A stretch of DNA of 64,000 nt from assembly GCF_030265065.1 (NCBI RefSeq), contig NC_080410.1:18675898-18739897 (forward strand), written 5' to 3'. Source of the stretch: Corythoichthys intestinalis. Taxonomy: Eukaryota > Chordata > Actinopteri > Syngnathiformes > Syngnathidae. Below, one piece after another: positions 53,300-64,000 of this stretch. Each line of letters opens with the position of its first letter. Position 1 is the first letter of the stretch. The notes below the pieces were generated by a model, which was given only the letters and a program-made list of their open reading frames with translations, had not been told where the DNA came from and did not search any database. A program made the translations under genes and the position numbers.

Positions 53300-53610
53300 T
53301 GATCTGCAGTGTAGGCAGAGAGTAGATGGTGGAACATTCACTGATGTGGAGGTTTGTGCCACCATGGAGAGGAATGAAGATTAGCCAAACTACAACTGAA
53401 TAAATCTAGGGCAATGAAAAAGGAGAGAGAGTGCTTTGGCACAAGGGTGACGAGTAAGGAGGAGTTGCCAGGGAAGAGAGTTCAAGGAAGTCTTAAGAAA
53501 AGGTTGATAGATGTCGTGAGGGTAGACATTAGGGCAGTTGTTTTCTGAGAGGAGGATGCCGAAGACCATCTTAGATGAAGAAGGATGACATGCAGCGGTG
53601 ACTCCTAATG
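53300..53610 (+). mobile_element. RTE-like LINE relic, C-terminal end
   Basis: Plus-strand fragments resemble the end of a fish RTE-type ORF: caccatggagaggaatgaag with attagccaaac (in families of this type: MERxGxKVSRSKT), and later aaaaggttgatagatgtcgt with gagggtagacattagggcag, reading LIDVVRVDIRAV, followed by EEDAEDH and a stop-rich end. It is 5'-truncated and broken by several stops. Confidence 0.5.
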
Positions 53611-53765
53611 AGTCAAGCGTTTTTGACTGAGAGGGGGCAAATGACCGTTCATTTGCCCAACCCCAGTCAAAATAAATTGAACGTCAAACGCAGTCATTGG
53701 CACAAAATTGTGAGCCAGTCCTTACAGTTTAAATGAATTGGCCGTCTATCATTGTCATTGAGTAA
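53606..53765. repeat. REP-1 hairpin MITE, diverged
   Basis: The inner arms are gtttttgactgagaggggg and caaccccagtcaaaataaat; the right arm is tgaattggccgtctatcatt with gtcattgagtaaa. Confidence 0.55.
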
Positions 53766-55440
53766 AGAAAATAAACAACTATCTGGTTTATCTGGTTCGA
53801 CTACTTACAAACTGTGGATAGCACAGTTGTGGAATCAGTGAGTCTTCCACGACCTCTACGATTTGTAGATGTTTATTTTATGTTATATATAATACTAGTT
53901 TAACACCCAAATTTATAAACAACTATATTTCAGTCTCAAACTGCTATGAAAATAACAAAAATTCAGATCATTCCGATGATGATTGAATCAGAAATCACAG
54001 ATCAGAGACATGTTTAAAAATCCCAAGCAATGAACCTTTGAATAGCTTTCACACAGTGACTTTGGAAACACAAATCACAACAAAAAATATCCATCTGACA
54101 TAATGGGGGATATTCAAACACTATACATACTGCCTCTCGTGCACATGCTCTGTAGCAACTGATTGAGCAAGACATGAGCAAACAGAATTTGTGACTTATT
54201 TGGAATCAGTGTGTTGAGACGGAATAAATGTGATCCCCTTCCAAAAACTTCAAATCCTCACAGCTTTTTAAACACCCTTTACTAATTAGTGTAGCTCAGA
54301 TACCAATCCAGGAAAGACAGAATTACATAATGAAGCTACGTGGTGGATATGCTCTCTAAAAAAAGCCGTTAAGATGGCAGGAGCAAAGATGTGTATACAG
54401 TATTTTTGTCTGCTGTTGCATTATATTATTGTGTAGCATTTTTGTTGTGTAACTGTGGATGTGGTGCTTTAAAATTTGTCAAATGCCACATGAGCAACAA
54501 GACTAGTATTACTCAAAGCATCCATTTTAGTTTTTGAGCAATTGGTTCATAGTTACAATCCCTGCAAATAACGCCATTCACCCGTACGAGATACCTACCA
54601 GGGGTGTAACGATAGGTTAACTCGTTTGGGACGGAATCCAAAGAGCGCCTGTGTTGTGTGAATTTTTCAAATGTTTTGAAGTCTAAATGGTGTGAATTGG
54701 TGAAAGAGTGTGGGCTGTTCTGAAAAGTGGACTGAAAAATATATGTTGGAAAGTTTTGCTTTGCAAAGCCTCCCCACAATTATTCTTTCTGAGTCTAACG
54801 ATATACTGTCAATGTACTGCACTAAACACCACAAAGCAGACCATCAGTGATATTGTCCTTATCATCTCTCAGTGTGTTCTTCAGGCCTAGTCAGCTAAAC
54901 AATAACTCCAAATCAGCTTCCTTACACAGTAACTGTTTGCAAGATAGGCCACTCTTCCATTTTACACTTAGTCTCATCTCTGAAGCCAATTCCACTGTGG
55001 GCCAAATCAGAAAAAGAGCTGATGTGAGTAAGAAGAAGAAAAAGCACTTACAGGCATTGTGTTGTGAGAAACATGATTTTGTGCTGCTGACTCAGAGATT
55101 TGTGCAGTATACCCATATGTGAATTTTTTTGTCAGTTTCCAATGACTTAGCTTTCATTCATTTTGATTACTATGATGGATGGCCATCTTCCCACAGATGA
55201 TCTTTTTTTTGTATAATTCCAATTTGTATCAGTAAATATTATAAGCCACTTGCATAAAATTCTGGGATTTGAAAAGGGGCAATTTCTTTTTAAGGATCCA
55301 ACAGATGATTTTGAATGTATTATTTAACCATTCCAAAGTGCACTTACAGTATTTTTAAAGTTGCTTGTATAAGTTTCAAAATGCAAAAACATTAAGGGAT
55401 TTATGAATGTTTAGATAGTTGACTTACTTCTTTTACTTGT
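53766..55440. other. Spacer without recognised gene
   Basis: No host exon or named element is seen. Short frames near 54513-55122 have no recognisable domain. Confidence 0.5.
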
Positions 55441-55520
55441 GTTATGTTATGTAAAGCGTCTTTGAGTGTCCAAAAAAGCGCTATACAAGTTTGAGGTATT
55501 ATTATTATTATTGTTGTTAT
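55440..55520 (+). repeat. L2-type LINE 3' tail with (att)n
   Basis: The motif tgtaaagcgtctttgagtgt with ccaaaaaagcgctatacaag and then attattattatt is the typical end of teleost L2/CR1-like elements. Confidence 0.55.
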
Positions 55521-55851
55521 TTTATTACATTGTTGTATCTAAAGACTCTTAATTCCACTAGACTGTGTTGACTCCTAAAATTTAGATATCCTCACAGATT
55601 TGTAATTACTGTATTTTTCGGACTATTCGTCGCACCTGTGTATAAGTCGCACCAGCCAAAAAATGCGCAATGAAAAGGATAAAACCATATACAAGTCGCG
55701 AGTATAAGTCGCATGTTTTGGGAGAAATTTATTTGATAGAATCCAGCACCAAGAACAGACATGTCATATTGAAAGGCAATTTAAAATACAATAGAGAACA
55801 ACAGGCTGAAAAGGTGTACGGTATGCTAACATTACATAATGCTAGAAGTTA

Positions 55852-56668
55852 GACCGGGCCTAAAAAATTCAGCCCGACCCGACCAGCCCGCAGGTATTAA
55901 AGCCCGACGCGGCCCGAGCCCGCTCAATTAACTTGATTTGCGTGCCCGAGCCCGAAAAACCCCAAAATTTTATGTTTCATTTGTAGGCACGAGCCCGAAA
56001 ACAACAACTATATTTTATGTTTTATTTGTGAGGACTCAGGAGAATTAGGAAATGCGGGAATGCGATGCGTGGTTACGTTTTCTGTGATCACGTTTGTGAT
56101 GATGAGGTGCATATATGCATAATGATAACAAATTAAAGCCTGTCTTTTTTAAACGAATTCTCCCAGGTAAACAAGACTGTAAGATGGATATTAAATAAAC
56201 ATTTATATCTTTTATATTTGCGTGTCTGTTCTCACAGTCGGATAGTGGATTTGACATTTATTTTAATCTCCTCGAGATAAAAAACGCAACCTTTCTCAAT
56301 GTTTAAATAGTCTACATATTATTATGATCATTATAAATGCATTTACACAACGAAATAACACTGGAAAAGTTTGTTAAATATATTTCTCGTATGAGACCAA
56401 AGGACCACATTCGTTTACATTTAGCAAAGCCAACACAGGTTTCCGTATAGCACCTTCAACAATCAATTTGAATCCTTTCCATATCCCACTCCTACTGCAG
56501 TTGTTTCCTTTTCAATTCCCCTGTGTTTAGTTTGTTTTTCACTCTTACAGCTGCTCCATATCGAAAAGGAAATACCAGGATGCTCGCGGACGGCGCCGCA
56601 GGGCGCTGGGAGGGGAAGATTGAAAAGAGAGCCACTGCGTGCACTGTGCAGGCATGCACAGCACCTTC

Positions 56669-56706
<38 letters not shown>

Positions 56707-56870
56707 CATTTTATTTATAAAGCACTTTACATTTGAAAACAAATCTCAAAGTGCCTTCTCTGTTTTATCCAAATTATTTATTTTATTTAACATCCATACA
56801 TCGTTTTAGTATAAATACTGTATATGAATATATATTCATTTAAATAAAGTTAGTGAGAGAGAAGTCGGCC
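55852..56870. mobile_element. Insert with cgggcc/cccgaccc motifs
   Basis: It begins agaccgggcctaaaaaattc with agcccgacccgaccagcccg and ends agtcggcccgacccaacc. The family is unassigned. It contains an (aat)n microsatellite at 56669-56704 and an L2-type fragment gcattttatttataaagcac with tttacatttgaaaac. Confidence 0.45.
56669..56704. repeat. (AAT)n microsatellite
   Basis: About twelve uninterrupted aat units. Confidence 0.9.
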
Positions 56871-57609
56871 CGACCCAACCGTAAATAATCACACATAAAT
56901 CGCTCCAGAGTATAAAATGCACCATCTGCCAAACTATGAAAAAAAACTGCGACTTGTAGTCCGAAAAATACGGTACTGCATTTATATTAGCTGGACTGAA
57001 TGAATGAATTTACATTTGTTGGTTTATAAGTTTTATCTCTGTGTAGATTCTCATTCATCTCCATCATGGTAATCTGTAAAGGCTGAATCAAGGCAACCGG
57101 ATTTTCTTGTTTTTTTGAAAACATTTCACCGTAATCCAAAAGGCGTAATTGATTCAAATTCATAGGTGTGGATTCGATCTACTAATGCCTTAATGTGTCT
57201 GCTCCTGGCTGGCAAAACATTTTGCCAACGGTGTGGGATGAAGCTGGAGTATACAGAGCAAATGGGACAAAAATGCAAGTGTCGCACAGGAAAGCTTTTT
57301 TTGAACCATAAACCTCATAGCAAGGACTCAGATATGCCACAAGGGGGCACCCTATTGTTGTCGATCACTCAAATACCTATATATGGACTACATAAAGGCC
57401 TCACCCATGTTTCTTAAACTTAAAAAATAAACAAAATAGAAAAATAAAAACAAATAATCAGGTTGACATTGCCGATTCAAGTTAATATTCAAAGAACCGA
57501 TCAGGTTGATGTTGCCGATTCAAGTTAATATTTATAGAAACTGTTACTTTCTAATTAATTAATCAGTGCAACAGTCCAACTATCAATACATTTTATATAT
57601 ACATTTCTC

Positions 57610-57655
57610 CCAGTTTAAATGGATTGGACGTCAACTCGTGACAAGCCAGTCCTCC
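57610..57655. repeat. REP-1 fragment
   Basis: The sequence cccagtttaaatggattgga with cgtcaactcgtgacaa is the inner right arm of REP-1. Confidence 0.5.
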
Positions 57656-57866
57656 CCGTTTATATAAATTAGACAATAAAATAGCTAAATTAGGCAATAA
57701 GCTAAATACTGTACTATGAAATTTAACAATAAAATAACCAGAGTATATTTATGACTTTGTTATGTCTATTCACTTGGATTCATTAATTTGTAATTTTATT
57801 TATTTATAAAATAAATAAATAAAATTCCGATTAATAGATGAAAAAAAGAAAATATTGAGACATGGT

Positions 57867-57990
57867 TTTGCATATGTGGCCATCACTTTTTGAGTCATGT
57901 AGGCCACACCTGGAAAGCAAATCTTTAATATTGTAGCCTATTACTTAAAATGTGATGTCCATATATGAGGACTGTAGACGTCAGGTCGTT
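57867..57990. repeat. REP-2 palindromic repeat
   Basis: The left half reads gcatatgtggccatcacttt with ttgagtcatgtaggccacac; the right half reads aaaatgtgatgtccatatat with gaggactgtagacgtcaggt. No 0.5-kb element is inserted here, although the gtcatgtaggcc target is present. Confidence 0.6.
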
Positions 57991-58039
57991 ATAGGGTTAA
58001 GTTCTTTTTTTACTTTTTTAATTACCAAAAATATTGACT

Positions 58040-58215
58040 TGCCTGAAGGATCAGTAGTTCGATTTGTAGCTAAAACCGCCCACTGTCGAAGTGTCCTTGG
58101 GCAATACACTGAACCATAGTTTGCCCTAATGTGTTGGTAACGCCATGTACTGCAGCAGCACTGTTGTCGTACGAATGGGCTAATTTGAGTTAATGTAAAG
58201 TGCTTTGGGAACAGC
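58040..58215 (+). repeat. SINE/LINE-derived repeat (tgtccttgggcaa type)
   Basis: The motif gaaggatcagtagttcgatt with cgaagtgtccttgggcaata with cactgaacc, then cgaatgggctaatttgagtt with aatgtaaagtgctttgggaa, is a widespread teleost repeat that ends in an L2-like 3' part. Confidence 0.55.
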
Positions 58216-58305
58216 AAATGTGTGTATATACAGTATGTAAATACTCTATACATGTACTTACCATTTACATCCGCCTCATCATATGGCCAATTTGCTTGCC
58301 AGCTA

Positions 58306-58773
58306 CACTGCAAATTTATAACGTCTTAATCAGATTATTTTTCTTAAATGTAGTCTAATAATTTTCTCCATCTTTTTTTGAGGTTCAAAGACTAATTAAA
58401 GAGATTAAATTGTGAGATTATTCCATTTACGGTACTTTAAATACAGATTACTATTTGTTCTTTTTAAGACCATACACCTGAAATCTTGATCATTTTTCAC
58501 CTAACTCAAAACAAAAATGCCTTTAAACAATGTTTTGAACAACGTCTATTCTTGAATTAAGAATATTTTACTATTTCATATATTTTTTAAAGATTAAATG
58601 TACTAATTTATTGCTTAAAATAAATTTTATTTTCAGCTAGCTATTTTTCTTATTTCAAGAAATTTGAGTAAATTATACTTGAAGCAGTTGCAGATAATTT
58701 CACTTGTTTCTAGTAGATTTACATAAAAATCAAGTGAATTTACCTAGTTTTAAGGAGGCGTGTTTTTGCAGTG
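58306..58773. mobile_element. 468-bp MITE with CACTGCAAA ends, TA-flanked
   Basis: The ends are cactgcaaatttataacgtc and, inverted, cactgcaaaaacacgcctcc. TA lies on both sides (58304-58305 and 58774-58775). It is AT-rich and non-coding. A degraded second copy is at 5471-5945. Confidence 0.75.
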
Positions 58774-58779
58774 TATAAT

Positions 58780-59800
58780 TTACTTACACACCAGCCATTG
58801 GTTGATCAGCACAAGATATTGAGTTACAAACAACTTTCACTTGCAAACTTAGTCTTTAGTGATCTGCAAACATTAATTACAATCAACAATTAGCACCTTA
58901 AATGATAATAATGTTTAAGTAATGTTTTTATAAAACTTATATTAACTTCTGATGTTTATTGATGTTTAAATTATGATAGGAAGTTTGGGTATTTTCATCA
59001 GCACTTCAGCACGAATTTGGTCATATTGCCTCTGCCTGCATTGCCACGAGACTCTTTCACATGATTGGAAAGGAACAGTTCTAAAAAACAGGAGTCAAGA
59101 ATTAATTGGTGCAGTCACAAGGTAAAGCTCCAGATTAAAAAAACATGTCCATGTCAACCCTCCCCTCAGGTTAGGTGTTTGTGGTGATTTAAACAGTTAT
59201 TTTCTTTAAAAATATGAATAAATAAAACCGAAAGCAAAATATGCACAAGGAGAGAAATACATTTCCTTGTGTTCCGTGTGCAGATCAACAATGGAGGAAG
59301 CGAAACACACTTAATTAAAACTTATCCACATTTTTCACCACTTCATTGCTGATTGCTGAAGAAAATACTAATCTTTCAACTCCAGATGCAAAATGCTAAT
59401 AGGTCATTGCCAAATGGTAAACATTGTATGAAAAATCCCCAGCAAAATCCAAAATAATTTGTTGTAAATTTACCTCGGGTAAGGGTATGTATTATAAATC
59501 ATGTCCACTGCATGTCTTCAGACTGCAGATAAGTTGTGGGGATGCTTTGCAAAGTGAAGCGTCCCACAAATATAATTTGCATTTTTTTTTTTCTGTCCAC
59601 TTTTTCAAGTGCTGCACAGCCCACATACTTTTACCGATTCACACTATTCGACCTTCCAAATGTTCAAAATATTCCCGCAACACAGCATCTCTTTGGATTT
59701 CGTCCATAACATTCATGGTTGTGGCCCCAATTTTTATTTATTTATTTTTAAAGGGATAAATACGCCATATTTATTTTCAATAGAAAAGACATTTAAAATT
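58780..59800. other. Spacer without recognised gene
   Basis: No exon, RNA gene or named element is recognised. Confidence 0.5.
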
Positions 59801-59803
59801 TAG

Positions 59804-61450
59804 GCAAGGCAAGGCAAATTTATTTGTTTAGGACAGTTAAACACAAGGTAATCCAAAGTGCGTTACATCACATGAAGCTCCACTAGCAAAGATAAAATGA
59901 TTAATAAAAATCACATTGAATCAAAAAGAAAGTTAAAAAAACAAAGACAATTGAAACAGGAAATAAAATTCTAGATAAACAAATAGCTTGAAATTTGAAA
60001 AATATAGACAGTTATGAATATGCTGTGGTAAGCAATAGCGTTTTTAGCCCTGATTTAAAGGCCTTCAGGTAACTTGTTCCAGAGGTGAGGAGCATAGTAA
60101 CTAAATGCTGCCTCACCCTGCTTGGTTCTTGCTCTTGGAACATATAGTAGACCAGTTCCAGATGACCTTAGGGGTCTAGATGCTTTATTGGGGTCAAACA
60201 AATCTAGCATGTATTTTGGTCTAAGGCAAATAAGTGTCTTGTAGACAAGCAGTAGTATTTTGTAGTCTATCCTTTGACTCACTGGAAGCCAGTGTAGCAA
60301 TTTCATAACTGGTGTAATATGGTCCTTGTATTTGTAATGACTCTGGCAGCAGCATTCTGTACTAGCTGCAGCTTCCTGACTGATTTTTTTTGTTAAGACC
60401 TGTAAGTATACCGTTGCAATAGTCCAATCAACTGAAAATGAATGCATGCATAAGTTTTTCCATGTCTTGTTTAATTTTGGCAATTTTTTTTTAGGTGGTA
60501 ATAGGCAGGTTTAGTGACAAACTTTAGTTGACTGTCAAATTTTAGGTCTGAATCAATAATTGCACCGAAATTTCTGACTTGATTTGTAGCTGTAAGTGAC
60601 AATGTGCCAAGGTGTGTGCTGATCTTTGACCCTTCGTTTTTTCTCCCCAAAATCTTCACATTTAGCTGTAGAAAATTTTGGCACATCAATTCATTAATTT
60701 GATGAATTATTTATTCAGGGAGACCATGGGACTATAATTATGTGTTGACACAAAAATGTAAAGTTGTGTGTCATCTGCGTAGGTGTGATAGGAGATGTCA
60801 TAATGTTCCATGATCTGAGGTAGAGGAAGCATACATGTAGATGTTAAATAAAAGTGGTCTGAGAAAGGACCCTTGAGGATCCCCACATGTGAATTTGGTT
60901 CGTTCTGACACATGGTTTCCGATTGACACAAAGAAATCTCTCTTATCTAAATAATATGTGAACCACTGAAGAACAGTGTCAATGAGCCCTACCCAGTGTT
61001 TCAATTTGCTGAGTAGTGTGTTGTGATCAACCGTGTCAAATGTAGCACTGAGATCTAATAATAGCAGAACAGATGACTTGCCTCCGTCATTATTCCGACG
61101 AATATCAATTAGAACTTTGATAAGCACGGTCTTGGTTCTGTGGTGTGGCCGAAATCCAGACTGAAATGAGTAAAAAAGATTGTTTTGCATCATATAGGCG
61201 TTGATCTTTTCAAAAACAACCCTCTTGATAATTTTTTGATAATGGCAGACTTGATATTGGCCTGTAATTACTAATGGTGTGGCACCCGGATTAGTTTTTG
61301 TTTTAGAAAAGGTTTACTACTACAGTTTTTATAGTCTGTGGGAACTATCCTGCTTAGAGAAAAATGTTTTAAATTTGCAGTATGTCTGGGGCTATGCAAT
61401 GAAAAACAGTTTTGAAAAAGTTTGAAAGAAGGATGTCAACAGCAAGTTGT
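59804..61450 (-). pseudogene. L2-like LINE, 5'-truncated reverse transcriptase relic
   Basis: Minus-strand fragments follow the order of an L2/CR1-type ORF2. Near 61193 downward: FYSFQSGFRPHHRTKTVLIK, then LLLDLSATFDTVDHNTLLSK, then GDPQGSFLRPLLFNIYM. In another frame at about 60830-60740: ISYHTYADDTQLYIF, the catalytic YADD. Near 60400-60055: HITPVMKLLHWLPVSQRIDY with KILLLVYK, and GEAAFSYYAPHLWNKLPEGL, the C-terminal domain. The 3' end at 59804 reads tgccttgccttgcc on the minus strand. At least three frame changes separate these blocks. The endonuclease domain is absent. Confidence 0.88.
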
Positions 61451-61540
61451 GGGCTTTAATTTTGACACAATTCCAATAACATTTTGACACAATTCCAAAA
61501 AAATGGTGTAGTCTAAGATGCTAAACTATCTAAGATTGTC

Positions 61541-61623
61541 ATAAGCGGATTTTAAAGGGGGGGGGGCCAGCCCCCCCAATCCCCACCCCTGGGCGAAAAG
61601 GTTCATTGCATGGAATTGACTTT

Positions 61624-61696
<73 letters not shown>

Positions 61697-62602
61697 GAGT
61701 TATAAAACTGCAACAAAAATAAATGAACAAAAAAATATATTTTTATAATGGTTCAAACATTTTTTCGAACAGATCATGTGACTAGCAACGTAGACGGTCA
61801 TTTGCTTTGCATATAATTTTTAAAAAATTGGGGAGGGCAAATTTATTTTTCAAATAATTTTTTTTCTTTGATTTAATTTTTTTTTTTTTTTTAATTGAAG
61901 CAACTTTTCTGGGATTAAATGATTTAGACATAAATGTCCTACCGATGGCCCAACGAGAAAAGGATTGCGTCAATCAAAGAAACCTTTTTCAATGAAAAAT
62001 TAAGTATTCAAATGCAAAATTTTCAATCTCAAATATTTTTTCGTGTTGAAAAACTTTTTCCATGATTGAAACGACCCTAGTGAGGAAAAAGCAGCATGGA
62101 AAATGAATGAATGAATGAATGAAATTGTTCTTGTTTTTAATTGATTTTTTTAATTTTTTTTTCAAGCAATTTATTTTTTATTTTTTGATTGAATAATAAA
62201 GACAAAAATGACCTAGCCAAAATGTGGCCCAAACACAAATCAACGTTACTTCAATAAAAAAAAAAAACTTGACTTCGCCCCCCATATTTTGTGATAGAAT
62301 AATAAAGACACAAATCTACCTCCACATTGCTCCGCCCAGCGGATACAATTTTTGACTGGGGTAACTACATTGGCATGACACCAGCGGGCGTACCATAATC
62401 AATGGATGACGATCTTGGCAAAAAGTATTGCCTAAGCAGCCTGATTTAGAATTCCCCTCAAGAATGATGGGAAACAAAAAAACACTCATTGTCAACTTAT
62501 TATCAGAAATATTCTATAAAGTTTAATTTTATTGCTGACACTGCGTTTCGGGGTCATCAACATGTTGTGCCCCACCTGCCCCAAATGTCAAACTCCGCCT
62601 AT
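61541..62602. mobile_element. Inverted-repeat element with ataggcggagttt ends
   Basis: The left end ataagcggattttaaagggg and the inverted right end ataggcggagtttgacattt with gggg are similar. The interior is AT-rich with poly-T tracts and the motif aaagacacaaatctacctcc; ttagacataaatgtcctacc occurs near 61923. The family is not assigned. No transposase frame. Confidence 0.5.
61626..61696. repeat. (TA)n microsatellite
   Basis: About 35 TA units with one interruption (tatacatata) near 61673. Confidence 0.9.
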
Positions 62603-62919
62603 GCATTTAGTGTAAATTTAACATTCTCATTTTACAGTTTTTGTCCAGTTCACATAATTCACGCATCAATAATTCACAAAATCAAGGCGCAAAAAGCTAT
62701 CAACCAGTCTTTGACAAAAACATACAATTCCACCAAAATTTGACTCCCACATGTATTCTCAACAGCCACATTCATTTTCAATGGCTCAATTAACTCACAA
62801 GAAAACATGTCCATTTACTCTTATTGATTTTCATCTTGAAACTGAAAAAAAAAAAAAAAAATTCAGTAATGGTCATTATTTTTAACAAAAAAAAAATAAC
62901 TTCCTTGAATTTCCCAAAA

Positions 62920-63050
62920 TTAACAGGAAGTGACATGGATCGCCCAATATCATCAGAAAGTGACCCGAAATAAACAGAGAGTGACCCATGGCCATGAGTG
63001 CCCCAAAACCAACAGGAAGTGACTCAGAAATACCTAAATATCAGCAGGAA
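62920..63050. repeat. Diverged tandem repeat with aggaagtga motifs
   Basis: Repeats of a ~33-bp unit: ttaacaggaagtgacatgga, catcagaaagtgacccgaaa, aacagagagtgacccatggc, caacaggaagtgactcagaa, tcagcaggaaatgg. Related to 13900-14055. Confidence 0.6.
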
Positions 63051-64000
63051 ATGGCTAATGGAGTGATTGACGGCATTTATATTTTTGTAGTAGTAATAAT
63101 GTAATACTTATCAATTTAAAAAAAAATACAGTAGAAACAGCAATACAAAGAAAATACTTATTATGCAGTCATCTTTAGTCAATTACACTAATTATTAACC
63201 TCTCTAAAGGCCTGCTGCGCAATGTTTGAACTTACCGTGTCCTACGCCGACCAAATATTTAATTATCTCAGACTGATTCTAATTAGCATGCAACTGCAGG
63301 TGATACATAAAACAGCTATTACGAGAACAAACACTCAATGGAAAGTTGTTGAGTGAAGCACGCAATACTTTCGAATTTGCTGCTGGGTCAAACAAATCTC
63401 GTTTTTTGAAAAGTAAAAGTTTTAATACCATTATAAACCCTAAATTGTACAAGCAATCAAATATAGCTGCTACATGAATCACATTTTTAAGACAATTTTG
63501 TTTTTTCAGTCACATATTTCAGATGATTAATGACATTTTAACAGCAAAAACTGCCATACTGTCTAAACCTTTCACCCAAATGTTTAATGACTTGCTTTGC
63601 GTAAGGCAAATTCCTGAAAGAGCATGTTGGCTTCATACTTTTAAATTACTTTCAAACATAATGCGACATGACATAGTTTCATCTAGATTGTCTCATAGCT
63701 GCTGCATCCTCAGATTCCTTCAAATATGAATTAACTTATACACTAAATGATTTGAATTTATTGTTTTTAAGTAGAAATAATTTGAAATGTAGAAATATTT
63801 CAATTTAAAAGTGGCTGGGTCTTATATTAACATATCTAACATGCTTGACAACATCTTTAAAGCAATCAGTGATGCAAAGTGTGAAGCTGAAAAGAATTAT
63901 TGATGTGAGTAATCAAAATGAGCCATTTTGCAGTATAATTACTTTTGCTTGTACAATTGCAGAGCTGTAAGTAACAAGATTATTAATATAATCTATCAAC
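63051..64000. other. No recognised feature
   Basis: AT-rich sequence with no exon, RNA gene or repeat that I can name. The 68-residue frame near 63523-63729 (CVRQIPERACWLHTFKLLSN) has no recognised domain and is not called. Confidence 0.5.

Larger units (their letters stand above)
55609..56973. mobile_element. MITE with cgtatttttcggacta ends carrying a GC-rich insert
   Basis: The left end ctgtatttttcggactattc with gtcgcacc and the inverted right end ccgtatttttcggactacaa with gtcgcag are flanked by TA (55607-55608 and 56974-56975). Repeated gtataagtcgca motifs mark the subterminal region. The centre (about 55852-56870) is a foreign insert. Confidence 0.7.

Noticed and set aside
53132-53365. 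Minus-strand 77-residue frame with several Cys/His residues
   Set aside because: It is antisense to the RTE-like relic region and has no consistent zinc-finger spacing.

Overview
The window is vertebrate nuclear DNA, almost certainly from a ray-finned (teleost) fish. The evidence is intron-split genes with vertebrate protein signatures, a dense load of fish-type DNA transposons and MITEs (hAT, Tc1/mariner, pogo-like, probable Mutator-like), L2- and RTE-like LINE remnants, and simple repeats. Nothing bacterial or operon-like is present, and most long open frames are chance or belong to transposons.

Two host protein-coding genes are supported, both on the minus strand. At 6293-6352 lies the first coding exon of a calponin, best matched to calponin-3 (cnn3), with its 5' UTR and promoter to the right. 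Its remaining exons lie beyond the left edge, so 1-6292 is its first intron. From 41224 down to 26286 lie six coding exons of tlcd4 (tmem56), a TLC-domain multi-pass membrane protein. They give a continuous 269-residue reading frame with matching splice phases. A CpG-rich stretch around 48.4-48.6 kb is a candidate untranslated first exon and promoter, and 22.0-26.3 kb a candidate long 3' UTR. From memory, CNN3 and TLCD4 are also close neighbours on human chromosome 1, which supports both calls.

Between the two genes, 16.5-20.2 kb is a tandem array with about 0.5-kb units. Each unit carries an intron-containing tRNA-Leu(CAA) gene on the minus strand plus a decayed tRNA-like partner. Six tRNA genes are visible, one clearly damaged. 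The leftmost unit is split by a solo LTR with a 5-bp target duplication.

Most of the remainder is mobile DNA. One ~195-bp hairpin MITE (called REP-1 here, ends TTAACTC/GAGTTAA) occurs about 25 times, and at least four other transposons have landed in it. Full-length non-autonomous hAT elements with 8-bp target duplications are seen at 4541, 7546, 14116, 27110, 28878, 37217 and 42690. A 0.5-kb element with 9-bp duplications is present three times, twice inside the same site of a second palindromic repeat (REP-2). A deleted Tc1 transposon (32.2-33.4 kb) and two THAP-domain relics are present. One THAP relic sits in a 1.38-kb inverted-repeat element that also carries a converging fragment of a second gene. 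A 1.84-kb element with ~105-bp inverted repeats and a Cys/His-rich reading frame (38279-40116) could not be assigned to a family. An L2-like LINE relic (59.8-61.45 kb) and an RTE-like tail (53.3-53.6 kb) are also present.

All identifications rest on reading the sequence. No database search was possible, and boundaries given as approximate should be treated so.
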